From Lumbricus terrestris (lineage: Eukaryota; Annelida; Clitellata; Crassiclitellata; Lumbricidae), in the NCBI GenBank assembly GCA_949752735.1, contig OX457044.1, positions 14,285,815-14,349,814 on the forward strand: DNA of 64,000 nt. Direction: 5' to 3'. Below are positions 27,601 through 37,870 of this stretch, in pieces; the stretch's first letter is position 1; every line of letters begins with the position of its first letter. The position numbers and the translations under genes were made by a program. Below the pieces are notes generated by a model. The model was not told the DNA's origin. It was given only the letters and a program-made list of their open reading frames with translations, and ran no database searches.

Positions 27601-27809
27601 ATCCGACAGGCCACGTCGGACGCTTCCAAACCGGAAGCAGCGTTCCTATGTGCCAGCCTTCACTCAACTGGTCTCCTGGTAGTGAATATGTAAACCTGCA
27701 TCACCTGCTAACCGTCATGCAAGAGCTTCTCCATCCGCTCGTCTTCTGCTCTCTCCCCGGGTTCCCCCTAGAGTGGGTCTGGCGCGACAGGCTGGACAGA
27801 TCCCAAAGG

Positions 27810-27998
27810 GGGACCTCACAGTTCGTTTCTGATAAATGCTATGAGTCAGTCAAGATCTTGTGTTCAGCAATTAAAACAGATCATAAGGCTATCATTGCAG
27901 TCCCATTTGGTTTTGTCACCACCAAAAACAAGAGTCTCAAAAAGGTCTTCTACAGGAAAAGGTCCCACAACAACATGCTTCTCTTCTTTGGGGTCTAA
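27810..27998 (+). pseudogene. Possible LINE endonuclease C-terminus
   Basis: TDHKAIIAVPFGFV resembles the terminal SDH motif of apurinic-type LINE endonucleases. It is followed by KKVFYRKRSHNN, like the linker before reverse transcriptase. No RT follows. Low certainty. Confidence 0.35.
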
Positions 27999-28822
27999 AG
28001 AACGTTGACTTGCTTAACATCCTAGCATGCTCCACTACCCAGAAGGCACACACACACATAATGGCTGCCATTTTGTTTGTTTCTGAGTTTTTATGATCTA
28101 ACATCAGTTTTATTTCTTCTTCTTTGCATGTTTTCATGTGACCTTTTATTCTCTGGCGTCGAACATAACGAAGAAGATCGTGCAAATGCGAATATTCCTA
28201 TATTTTATTACAAATTTGAAGCACATAAATCGTACTCTGTCTACGTTGTGACATGTCACTGGATGGACGCCGTACAGCTATGCACGACTGCTGCTGTGTT
28301 TTATCTCTTAAATCGAATGATTTTCAGTTTAGGTAAACTCATTGCGCACTTATGATCTGGTTATTACCTATACGCGCATCTGGATTAACAAGCACATCGT
28401 ATGATGTCGCTGATTTCCGCAACGGTTGCTTCTCATACGCATTAAGTTTATATAACGCAGGCACACAACTGACGTACAGCAGGTCAGCCCTGCTGTCTTT
28501 GCGTCGATGAAGTCTGACTGGTTTACCCGACATCGTGACTTACATACAAAACTGAATGATACTGGCGTTCTTTGTTACCCTGGCACCAGAGCTGGCCTAC
28601 ACCACAGGTCCTCCCATAATTCAACCAGAACGGCCATTTCGGAACCAGTGATGAAATTGGAACTAGAACGACGGCTTCTACAAGTGGGACTTCGTTTGGA
28701 CATAGTTTCAAGAGGACAGCTGACCTTTTTAGCATCCCGATCCCTGTGATTGTCAATATTCCTAGCCGTGTCGGATATTCCAAACGCCATCTACAACGTT
28801 AGTTAATCTACCGTGTGTGAAC
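27999..28822. other. Region with no recognised gene
   Basis: Overlapping frames on both strands at 28507-28790 are moderately GC-rich but show no domain. Which strand, if any, codes is undecided. Confidence 0.35.
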
Positions 28823-29505
28823 TAGGGATGTTAAACGATAAACGGAAATCATAATTGACCAAACGATAATCGTATTTATTTTTCGTATCATTATCGCAAT
28901 GAAATCACCAGAAATGATACCTTTAGTCACAAGTTTAGTGTTTAGATTGTTCTCGCATGTTTTCACAATTAATCCAATATGGCAGGCAGTCAAAGTGTAT
29001 ACACTCTGGCTAGCAGTCTGTCAGATGTCCGAGCGTCTATGTATACAGCTGTCTGAAAGTTGTGTCTATTCTGCAATCGGATGTCAAGTTATCAACGAAC
29101 CGAGTTGCTGTTTGAAGAATGCATCACTTAGCCATGATATTATTCGAGTGTTATAATATTTTTTGGACTTGAACAGCGGAAAAGTAACTTATGAATTTAA
29201 ATATAGCCAACTGAGATAAACTGTTTGAAAGTTCACCAATAAAATATATTCTTGGTTTGTTTCTCCTATTTGTACGAGACTGAAAATTATTGACATAGGC
29301 ATTACGTATAGCGGCAGCCGTTGCGTAAAGCCTTGCATGATGACATCACTTGAAACTTTTGTTGAAAGGCCCGATAAATACATACTCCACTAATCAATGC
29401 CATAAAATATTGGTACACTACGAAAATAAACAAGTTGTGTTAGGGCCAAACTTTTTCTTCAAACCTTCGATAAATTACTCATTTAAGGGAATTTTAAGCG
29501 CAACT

Positions 29506-30382
29506 ATGGCTGGACGTGTAAAAAATTTGGATGTTTGGGATAATTTTGAAAAAACTTCATCGACGATCGCTCGCTGTAAACTCTGTTCCCTACAAATAAG
29601 TCAGAGTGGCAGTAGCACTACTGGTTTGCATGCCCATTTACGCAGTAAGCATCCTGGGATAGCGGCCTTGTCTAACGTTCAGCCCAGAATAATGGGATCG
29701 CTCGGAACACAAAGAAACTGTCCCGATAGTCAACAGGAAAGAGTTACTGACTGCTGTTGCAAAGTTCATAGCTGAAAATATGTTGCCAATCTCCATTGTT
29801 GAATCCACATCTTTCCACGAATTGATGGCATTGGTAGAACCACAATACCATCTTCCATGTTGACAGACGATGATGTCACGAATGACAGCAATGAAAAAGA
29901 GTCTAGTGGATAAGATTTCCACACATATGCAGGCAAATGTCAAAGATGTAGCGGTTACCACTGACATTTGGACGAGTGTAACAAACGAGGCATGTCTAAG
30001 CTTTACTGCCAGCTATATTGACCCAGACCGGAGTATTAAAACACCCATTCTTGCAACAATTCCGATGAACGATCGCCATACTCAAGCCGTCATTGCTGAC
30101 AATCTTGGAAGCATAGCTGATGACTGGTCAATGAAGAATAAAGTTGTGGCTTGTGTCCATGACGGTGCCTCGAATATAAAAGATGACGGTAATCAGAATG
30201 GGTGGCTGGATGTGAATTGTGCGGCACACAAATTGCAACTTTGCATTAATAATGCAATGGGTACCAACGCTGTCTTAAATCACCCTATTTCAAAATGTGT
30301 TTCTGCTGTCTCTCGTTTAGTTGGACATTTCTCTCACAGCCCAATGGCTGTGGGGGAGCTGATGAAGCGTCAAGTTTCCATG
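29506..30382 (+). pseudogene. hAT transposase, N-terminal part with BED finger
   Basis: The ATG at 29506 starts a BED zinc finger (VWDNFEKTS, CKLC, HLRSKH). A frameshift near 29690 leads to a segment with MLPISIVESTSFHELM. A TGA at 29861 interrupts it. The catalytic region begins with VAVTTDIWTS (first Asp) and YIDPDRSIKTPILATIP, then VVACVHDGASNI (second Asp) and WLDVNCAAHKLQLCI, the conserved Cys/His block. The coding sequence is cut at 30382 by the first LTR element. Confidence 0.88.
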
Positions 30383-31425
30383 TGTAGAGTTGGTGAACTC
30401 TACAGATTATTTCATGTAGTCAGTAAGTAATTATTTGCCCTTTATAAAATAGCTCCTGCCGCTTGGTGGCGTGACTGTGTGTCCCTTGGTGATAAATCCC
30501 CGATATATTATCAGGTGACGCACAGTTGTTGATCGGTGTTGCCATGTTGAAGACTGTCAGCAGGATTGCAAGGAATCGAATATAATTAAATTAAATGTCG
30601 AAACTGTTGTCAACTTAGCCTGTTGCTAAGTGGGAAGTATTAAGGGATCGCTAGGGACGATTCCTGGGTTTCTCTTGGTTTTGTAAGGCCAAGGAAACTG
30701 TCATTTAATTGCATTCTGATTCCAAGCGATGCCCCGCTCTCCCTGTTGATCCGATAACAAAGACCTGTGATTATCTAGATAGTTTATGTAGCGCATAGAT
30801 TTGCTTCATGCAGTTCATTATTGCCATTTATATTACACACTGTGAGGTTAGGCCTGTCTTTGTGCTAATTGAAGGAAGTGCGTTGCGCGCACGATATTTT
30901 GTACTAGTTAAGAATTGCAATAAAGATTCATTGGAAATGTGTGAGCGTTTGCTAGCAGCCGGAGGGGCAGGTGCTGTAAAGGAGGGCGACCGCCCTGAGC
31001 ATTTATATAGCGCCACAGAAGAAGATGTAGCAGCAGCTTTGTTAGAATTGTCCGTTAGAAATACAACTCCAGATATGCGGACTCCTGACTCAGCTCTTGT
31101 AGTGAAGAACTTAAAGTCTGTGGTGGTGAATGCCAAGAACCCTGGTCCTTCGCTTGATAGAGGGGGGGGGCGTTATTCATCCAATAACCTCGGACATTCC
31201 TTCAGCCTGCTCGCATCCTGGTACCTGGCAAGAAGAGCTGAGTTGTGGGTCACGTGGGGGAGTTCAGGGTTCGATTACCAGGGTTTATCTAGAACCTATG
31301 CAAGAGCGTGGTGAACGCTGGAGTAGGAAATCACCTGATGTCAGCATGCATGGCAGGGAAGTGTTATTCACACCACAGCTAGCGTGGCCACTTGACTTAG
31401 GGTCAAAGGGTAGAACCGCTACAAT
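30383..31425 (+). repeat. Long 5' LTR (about 1,043 bp)
   Basis: Bounded by the hAT junction (30383) and by the end of the repeated CCGCTACA (31425). It has TATA box TATAAA at 30443 and AATAAA at 30919. A 168-codon frame (30808-31314) lies in its second half with blocks EMCERLLAAGGAGAVKEG and EEDVAAALLELSVRN. The product is unrecognised. If translated, the LTR itself codes. Confidence 0.75.
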
Positions 31426-32603
31426 TGGTTCCAGAATTGAAGGTGGTAAATTACTTCCGGTTGTGCATGAATTTGACAAATGTTTGGATAAAGATGATTT
31501 TGGATATGAAAGAGGTGATATTTCCTACGAGTGTATAGATGGAGATGATGATGCAGAAGCGAAGTCGTCTCAAGAACAGTCTGTAAAAGAAAACAAATTG
31601 GCTGCATTTGAATCTAGAATAAATTGGCTGAAGGCTAATTTAGATTGTTTAATTGCAGATTTGGAGAAGACAGCAGCAGCGACTGACGAGCCATGTCGTA
31701 CTTCTCGTCAATCGTTGTCTACTCTCTCTCGTCCTAGACCGGAGGCAGATTCCCCTCGCTCAGTTCCGCTGACCCGCCGAGACACAACCTCTCGTCGTCC
31801 CGAGCATTCTGCGTCAGCGCCTGGAATTCGTCGTGCCATTCCAGTTGCTCGGTCACCGACTCCTTTGCCTCGAGCCAGTGCTACGGTCAGCAGCAAGTCA
31901 GAGTACAACGCGCCCAGAACATCGAACCAGAAGACAAGGCGCAGACTACCAACTCCTCCGGTCAAAGAAGTCAAGTCGTACCAGAACAATCCGAGCAGTG
32001 ATCGGGTAAGAAAAACTATTCACGAAGAGTTACAGAATAAAGCGAAAACTAAAGAGCCAGTCACGACTGAAGAAAGGTCAGAGGTCAAGGTCGAACCTCT
32101 GAACTTTGCTGTAAACTGTGCAACCAGCGCTGCGAATGAACAATCCAGTCCAGTAACACGTACGAACACTTCGACAGACAAACACAAGCAGTTCATTAAA
32201 CTGGGACAATATAATGGAAAGACTGAACTGGAAGCCTTTCTGCATCGATTCGAAGTCTGCTCCAGACACAATAACTGGTCGGACCAGGAGAGACTGGATC
32301 AACTTACGTGTGTGCTGACAACTTCCGTTGATCCGGTTCTTTGGGATTTTGGGTCGAAAGATGTGGTGACGTGGTCAGACCTGGTTCAGAAGCTTCGATC
32401 ACGTTATGGTAGTGCTGATCAGGCAGTGCTCTTCCAGACTCAGTTGGGAACCCGCAAGCAGAAGGCGGATGAGGATCTCAGCAGCCTCGCACAAGATGTT
32501 CATCGTCTCACGACGCTGGCGTATCCGGGTAGCACTTCCGGATTCAGCGAAACTATTGCGACCCGTGCCTTCTTGGATGCAAGGAAGGATCAGGACCTTG
32601 CTC
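31426..32603 (+). pseudogene. gag: Gypsy gag (truncated)
   Basis: TTGGTTCCAGAATTG just after the LTR is a plausible primer binding site. The frame is open from the LTR onward. It has an acidic N-terminus, a Ser/Arg/Pro-rich disordered middle (about 31690-32000), then the capsid: KQFIKLGQYNGKTELEAFLH, NWSDQERLDQL, ALF-type LRSRYGSADQAVLFQTQL and SLAQDVHRLTTLAYPG. It ends at LDARKDQDLALK, where the deletion joins the LTR. Zinc knuckles and everything downstream are gone. Confidence 0.85.
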
Positions 32604-32701
32604 TGAAATCACCCGATGTCAGCATGCATGGCAGGGAAGTGTTATTCCCACCACAGCTGGCGTGGCCACTTGACTTAGGGTCAAAGGGTAGAACCGCTAC
32701 A
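32604..32701 (+). repeat. 3' LTR remnant (98 bp)
   Basis: Repeats 31328-31425 with three to four differences. The junction has GAAATCAC microhomology shared between gag and the LTR, suggesting deletion by microhomology. Confidence 0.88.
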
Positions 32702-32705
32702 CATG

Positions 32706-33158
32706 GACAAGGAAAAAGTCCCACTGAAGCTCATTCAGCATTGCAAGACCCGATGGAACAGCGTTTACGATATGTTTGAGCGGCTTTCGCAACTCAGATG
32801 GCTAGTTGTAGCAGTGCTTAGTGACAGAAACATTGTTAAATTGAATGACGCGAAAGTACTGGACATGAAGGACGAATATTGGCAACTGATCACCGAACTA
32901 CTCCCCGTCCTGAAGGCGTTGCAGGTCGTCACTTCCATTATGTCCTCCGAAAGTCGTCCGCATCATGTGTGTTTCCACTCTTATGGGGACTAATAAACAA
33001 CCACAAATGACAGTTGCACAAGAAGATTCTAACATTTTGGGTGAGTTTAAGAAAGATGTCACAAGGAATATTTCAATACGCTTTGGCCTTACACCTGACC
33101 AACGTCACCAAACAGCAACCAATGAATGCGTCGTTGCGTCCATTATTCTAAACCCCAT
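32706..33158 (+). pseudogene. hAT transposase, middle part
   Basis: Continues in frame from 30382. It has KLIQHCKTRWNSVYDMFERL, the CxxTRWNS block of hAT transposases, then YWQLITELLPVLKALQVVT with the catalytic Glu region and LSSES-type MSSES. A frameshift lies near 32970. It continues with EFKKDVTRNISIRFGL and ASIILNP, where the second LTR element interrupts it. Confidence 0.85.
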
Positions 33159-33307
33159 TGTAGTGTCGGACTATGACGTATGAGAAGGAAACTCTAGTTA
33201 TAGAAAGACAGTGAAAGAGTGTGTAACAAGAACGAAGGTGGCGAATGTGTAATGTCGGAATAAATGATGTGAAACATTTGAAACTAGTTGTATGTGTCAA
33301 TTGTATA
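33159..33307 (+). repeat. 5' LTR of gag-only element (149 bp)
   Basis: Starts TGTAGTGTCGG and ends CAATTGTATA, i.e. TG...TA rather than TG...CA. It contains GGAATAAATGATG as a poly(A) signal. AGTGGCGATGAGG follows, the usual gypsy leader next to the LTR. Confidence 0.92.
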
Positions 33308-33308
33308 A

Positions 33309-33985
33309 GTGGCGATGAGGATAACGGGACATTTTGTGACATATGCGTTTTCTTTTCACGACGGGAGGAAACGAAACGGAAACATGGAAATTCACACAAT
33401 TCCACCTTTTGACTTTGTGGGCGATGCGACGTGCGCAGGGCCACGGTGGAAGCGTTGGCGCCGGCCATTCGAGTTCTATGTTGTTGCAAAGGGCGTTACC
33501 ACGGAAGTTCAGAAAAAGGCCTTGTTACTGCACACTGCGGGTGTGGCAGTGCAGGATATTTTTGAAAATTTAACGGACCCGGGACCACTTGGTGGCGGCG
33601 AAGACGGAGGGGGCGTGCACGAAGTGGCCATGCGAACCTTGGACTCGCATTTTTCTCCAAAATTGAACACTCCCTACGAACGACATGTCTTCCGACAGAT
33701 GAAACAGGAAACCAGAGAAACTGTTGACCTATTTGTTGCTAGGTTGTGACAACAAGCTGGGAACTGTGAGTTTGGAGCACAGCTCGAGGAGAATATTCGT
33801 GACGAGGTAATTGACAAATGTTCATCTTCTGTATTTCGTCGAAAGCTGTTAGAGAAAGGTCAGACTCTCACCCTATCTACTGTGCAGGATATTGGTAGAA
33901 CTAAGGAAACTGTTGCCATTCAGGTACAAAAATGGAAGAATTGCCATTGGCTGTGAACCTAACCAAAGTGCATAACAGGGATAAT
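33309..33985 (+). pseudogene. gag: Gypsy gag capsid region
   Basis: Open to a TGA at 33747, where the family has an Arg codon, then readable in the same frame to about 33950. Blocks: IHTIPPFDFVGD, WKRWRRPFEFY, QKKALLLHTAGVAVQDIF, LDSHFSPKLNTPYERHVFRQ and QETRETVDLFVARL, then GAQLEENIRDEVIDKC and RRKLLEKGQTLTL. This is the widespread animal gypsy gag with conserved LLHxAG and F-x-P-K-x-N. Confidence 0.88.
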
Positions 33986-34510
33986 CCGAGGGCTCACATG
34001 AAGATACAGAATTATTGTCGGTGTGGGAAACTAGGTCATTTGGCACAGGATCCAACTTGTCCTGCTAGAAAAGCTACTTGCAGAAGATGTGGCCTTGTAG
34101 GTCATTTTGAGGTGGTTTGCAAATCAAAGTTGGAACCAAAGCATCATCTGAAGAAGCCTTTTGTAGGTCATTCGACAAGGGTTAAGAAGCAGGAACATTG
34201 TGTTGAGGATGAACCGAGGGCCGGAAATCCCGAATACCTATTCAGCTTGTCGGAGGAAGACAAGGGCAGTGTTACACTTGAGGTTGGGGAAGTGAAGATT
34301 GAGATCCTGATCGATTCTGGGGCATCATGTAATGTTATTGACCAATTCACATGGACTAAAATGAAGGAACAGCATGTGAAGTGTCAGTGTCAGAGCACTA
34401 CGAAAGCCATCTACGCTTAGGGGTCTCAGATTCCCCTGAAGGTACTTGGAGTGTTTTCTGCAAAAGTGACCTTGGGACAGATAGCCATCGAGGCGGATTT
34501 TTTGTCATAG
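33932..34510 (+). pseudogene. gag-pol: Gypsy zinc knuckles and start of protease
   Basis: Reached by a frameshift from the capsid. Two zinc knuckles follow: CGKLGHLAQDPTC (first Cys displaced by one) and CRRCGLVGHFEVVC (canonical C-x2-C-x4-H-x4-C). Next is the protease strand VKIEILIDSGASCNVID with the catalytic Asp at 34313, then a TAG at 34418. Similarity (LKVLGVF, VTLGQ) continues to about 34508, after which pol is deleted. Confidence 0.88.
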
Positions 34511-34747
34511 AAGGAGAAGGAAACTTAAAATTTTCTTTGCCCAAATTTGAATGTGCATAACTTCGGACTCTGTTCGTAGAATTGGATAACATTGTCAGGA
34601 AACATTGATACTTTATCCCTCTTACATTCTCTGAAATTTCATATAGTTCCATTTAGAATTGACAAGTATATGGCGAAAACAAAAAGGGTATCGGTTCAAT
34701 TGGGACACCCTGTAGTAGTGAATTGCATTCTGTGGAAAAGGAGCGAA

Positions 34748-34896
34748 TGTAGTGTCGGACTATGACGTATGAGAAGGAAACTCTAGCTATAGAAAGACAG
34801 TGAAAGAGTGTGTAACAAGAATGAAGGTGGCGAATGTGTAATGTCGGAATAAATGATGTGAAACGTTTGAAACTAGTTGTATGTGTCAATTGTATA
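34748..34896 (+). repeat. 3' LTR of gag-only element
   Basis: Same length as the 5' copy (149 bp). Differences seen: TAGTTATAG/TAGCTATAG, AACGAAGG/AATGAAGG and AACATTTG/AACGTTTG. Confidence 0.92.
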
Positions 34897-34901
34897 CCCA
34901 T

Positions 34902-35358
34902 ATACAAACACCTGCCAGGGTTCGATGACAAAAAACTTTAAAAAACTTGCTTACGATAATGTTCGTTTTCTCATCAGGCTACTAATACTATCGAACAGCC
35001 TTCGACTAGTGAATCAACTACGAGTGGCCTGCCAACTAAACGATTGAGGCCAGACCATGCAGCCGTTCTGTTTCTTCTGGGAGATAGCGCACAGCAGGAT
35101 GTTGAGGACTCGGAGTTTGAATTTGAAACCTAAAATCACCATGGATGACAACCTCAACCGAGACAGCCTTGGAGTGGTGGAAACTGAATGAGAATTCTGG
35201 CCAAGAGATTGCTTTGTATTCCGGCAACGTCTGTCCAATCAGAGAGATTATTCTCGACCACTGGACGCTTGATAAGCAATCTACGTAATAGGCTCCTTCC
35301 AGAACATGCCGAGTCACTCGCTTTCTTAAATAAGAATCAGGACATCTTTGATATTTGA
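34902..35358 (+). pseudogene. hAT transposase, C-terminal dimerisation domain
   Basis: Continues from ASIILNP into YKHLPGF across the removed insertion. Then comes an acidic linker and ALEWWKLNEN. After a frameshift near 35225 it reads SERLFSTTGRLISNLRNRLL and AESLAFLNKNQDIFDI, ending at TGA 35356-35358. This is the hAT C-terminal dimerisation domain (WW-x8 ... P-x-S-E-R-x-FS). Confidence 0.88.
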
Positions 35359-35464
35359 AGTTTGTTTAAACAATCTGCTTCTACTTAGACCCTACCGGTT
35401 TTAGCGTATTTTCTTATTGGCTAGTTGCAGCATTATAATTCCCATTGAATCCAACGTGTGACAA

Positions 35465-36622
35465 GGTCTTAACATGTGGGATTGACTGGTTTAGATCATC
35501 TACGCGGGCGGAGACAGTCGGTGTTTTTCAATGGGTTGCGCTCGTCGGTGCGCGCTCTAAGCAGCGGAGTACCTCAGGGGTCGGTTCTCGGGCCTCTGCT
35601 TTTTCTGCTGTATACGGCCGATCTTGAGAAACTTGCCTCTGGAGTGGAGCTATCCTCTCATTTCTATGCCGATGACTCGCAGCTATACACCACTGGTCCG
35701 TCGACGACTGCGCCTCAACTGCAGCAACACATGGAGTCGGGAGTAGAGGTTGCAGCTGAATGGTTGAGGTCAAATCGCCTCCTTCTGAATGCTGACAAGA
35801 CTGATTTCCTTTGGTGTGCCACTCGTAGAAGGTGCGATCAACTTAGCAGTGAGTCCCTAAATATCTGTGGAATATCGGTGCGGCCTTCTACTGCCGTGCG
35901 TGACCTTGGAGTTTTATTCCAGACGGACATGTCCATGACGCGCCAAGTGGGACTGACGGTGAGCAGATGCTTTCGCCAGCTGCGGTTAATCAAAAGCTGT
36001 GTACGATCACTGCCTTTTGAGGCTGCAAAAACAGCCGTTTTCTGCTTCGTGGTTTCTCAGGTGGACCGGTGTAACAGTTTGTTGGCTGGTGCGCCGAAGT
36101 ACCTGCAAGACCGACTACAGTCTGTGTTCAATGCAGCGGCGAAACTCGTGTGTAATCGGCGGAAGTATGATCATGTGACACCATTACTGCGTGACGTGTT
36201 GCATTGGCTTCCAATACCATACCGCATTGAATTCAAACTCTCATTGCTCGTCTACAAGTCACTACATGGCTTAGCACCGGACTACCTAAATCCTACTGCG
36301 TGCAGATGGCTTCGTCAGGTGCTGGTCTTACGCTGAGATCCAGTGTGAAAGGAGATCTGTATGTGCGAAGGACGAAGACATGCTTCAGGGAGCTTGCTTT
36401 TTCAACTGCTGGCCCCCGCTGCTGGAACAGTCTGCCTTCCACAGTTCGTTCTGCCAACTCTGTTGGGGTTTTCAAAACTCGACTGAAGACATATTTGTTT
36501 TCTAAGGCGTACCTTTGACTGAATATATTGCGTTTGTGTTTGTAGAGGCGACTTTGTAACGGCATGTGCTGTGTTACGGCGCCATAGAAATTGTCGTCAT
36601 TATTATTATTATTATTATTATT
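35465..36622 (+). mobile_element. LINE, 5'-truncated, with RT C-terminus and 3' tail
   Basis: The retroposon begins within RT and runs through the 3' UTR to an (ATT)n tail (36597-36622). The last ~70 bp (TTACGGCGCCATAGAAATT) recur, reversed, at 23052-23116 and resemble the LINE end at 47960-48000. It starts 107 bp after the hAT stop codon and probably removed the hAT 3' end. Confidence 0.88.
35476..36518 (+). pseudogene. LINE reverse transcriptase C-terminal half (L2/CR1-like)
   Basis: GVPQGSVLGPLLFLLYTADL, catalytic YADD at 35665-35676, WLRSNRLLLNADKTDFLW, VRDLGVLFQTDMSM, KYDHVTPLLRDVLHWLPI and LLVYKSLHGLAPDYL read without interruption to 36336. A frameshift near 36295 carries the frame to LRSSVKGDLYVRRTKTCF, AGPRCWNSLPSTVR and the stop at 36516. 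The C-terminal CWNSLP block is characteristic. Only one lesion is evident, so this copy is fairly young. Confidence 0.9.
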
Positions 36623-37335
36623 GAGGGTCCCACGGTCCCACCCACGCAATATACGGCATCGTCCTATGCCTAGAGTTTTCCACTCACCTATAGGCCTAGT
36701 GGATGACTGGAGGGTTCTTTGGCTCCACCTGTTGGAACTAACTTACCAGCCGGAGCAGCCGCCTATGACGGCAAAGCAGCTGATAAGAATCAGCAAGCAT
36801 CCCCTCTAAATTGGTTGGTGCCAAGCCGGTCTTCTGGTTTCGGGTCAAAGCAGGAGTCGCCAAGACGTCCAAAGTTAATGACTGACACAGTTAAAGATGA
36901 GGTTGGAGCATCCCTTGTGATTAGTTATCTTTTAACAGATGTTCCGTTTGTGACTCAATGAGTGGTGCGCTCAACTTGAACTGGGCATTAATTATTCTCT
37001 TCAAAGCCGTGACTAGATCGTCCCTCAGATTCAACCTAGGTGGGAGCGTACGTGCTTCCAGCCTGCGTCAAGCTATTACAAAGCTCTGGAGGGGATGCGG
37101 TTATAGTCATTAGTTGTAGTTGGGGAATTCGTCCGGGGATAATTGACTATCGAATGGCTAGATGGCAGCTTGGTGGTCGTCCGCGCACACAGATATTGAC
37201 CACTCGGTGGGAAAATATGAGATCATAAATCAATGACTTACGTCATGTTAAACAAATTTATCAAAACCTTAGTTTATATGCACTTCCTACCAAAATATGT
37301 GAGCGGAGATTTGAAACTGCTGCGCGGGATTTTAA
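36623..37335. other. Unassigned DNA
   Basis: Short frames only; no domain or repeat recognised. Confidence 0.4.
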
Positions 37336-37381
37336 AATGACGTGCGCGGCCGCGCTGCCGCGCAGCTTAGAGGGAACGTTG
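37336..37381 (-). mobile_element. Possible hAT-type terminal remnant
   Basis: On the minus strand it reads CAACGTTCCCTCTAAGCTGC followed by GC-rich alternating sequence. TTCCCTCTAAGCTGCGCG is a terminal sequence I know from non-autonomous hAT elements. The other end was not found. Confidence 0.3.
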
Positions 37382-37638
37382 ACCACCGTAGTGTAAGGTA
37401 AAACCTTATACCCTCCCATGCAGAACTGCACAATAGGGCAATGCAATAAGGTAAAAAAAATAGCTGCCTTATCTAGGTTTCGTTTAAAATAAGCAGCAAT
37501 TGCACTAAGCAGAGATTACAATTATCATTCTTTGCTGCAGTAACTTATACTCAATTGCATATCCATGTAAACATACTAAGCCACTTTTAATTCAGTCATC
37601 TCATTTGTATCTACCCGGTACTAGTAACTGAACTTTAT

Positions 37639-37870
37639 ATGGACCTTGATGCTGCTAGCAACCTGGCATCATGGAACCTCACACGAGATGATGTGCTACA
37701 GTTCTGCATGGAAAGTAATGCCAAGTCTGGACACTTTCCAGCAATGATCGAACTTGCTCATCTTCACCCATCGTCATCTGCCACAAAGTCTGTCCGTGTG
37801 GAGTGTGGATGTTTTCCACTACAGGTCTAATTATCAATAGCAAACGTTCAAAAGTGGGAATCATTGATGA
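37639..37870 (+). pseudogene. Possible hAT-like dimerisation-domain scrap
   Basis: FCMESNAKSGHFPAMIELAH followed by HPSSSATKSVRVECG resembles the FPALIEL...P..SA..ERGFS block of ZNF862/KIAA1586-like transposase relatives, with a frame change after 37800. Weak similarity, judged by eye. Confidence 0.3.

Larger units (their letters stand above)
30383..32701 (+). mobile_element. Ty3/gypsy-like element inserted in hAT, 3' LTR truncated
   Basis: The insertion starts TGTAGAG and ends CCGCTACA, flanked by CATG on both sides (30379-30382 and 32702-32705). A 98-bp sequence at the right end (32604-32701) repeats 31328-31425, which fixes the 5' LTR end at 31425. After the gag the element jumps straight into the last 98 bp of the LTR, so pol and most of the 3' LTR are deleted. 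Confidence 0.88.
33159..34896 (+). mobile_element. Gag-only Ty3/gypsy element inserted in hAT (1,738 bp)
   Basis: 149-bp LTRs lie at 33159-33307 and 34748-34896. Flanks are CCCAT on both sides (33154-33158 and 34897-34901), an exact 5-bp target duplication. Gag, zinc knuckles and the start of protease are present. Reverse transcriptase, RNase H and integrase are absent. A polypurine tract (GGAAAAGGAGCGAA) precedes the 3' LTR. The LTRs differ at three positions, so the insertion is somewhat older than the one at 11563. Confidence 0.92.
28823..35358 (+). mobile_element. hAT transposon (ZBED type) split by two LTR elements
   Basis: The 5' end TAGGGATGTTAAACGATAAACG (28823) is a typical hAT terminus with AT-rich CGATAAT subterminal repeats. 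The transposase lies at 29506-35358 in three pieces separated by LTR elements at 30383-32701 and 33159-34896. The 3' terminal repeat is missing, probably lost where the LINE at 35465 begins. Removing each insertion with one copy of its target duplication keeps the reading frame, so both entered a coding transposase. Confidence 0.88.

Noticed and set aside
28507..28790. Overlapping frames on both strands at 28.5-28.8 kb
   Set aside because: Moderate GC content explains the openness; no domain or splice evidence favours either strand.
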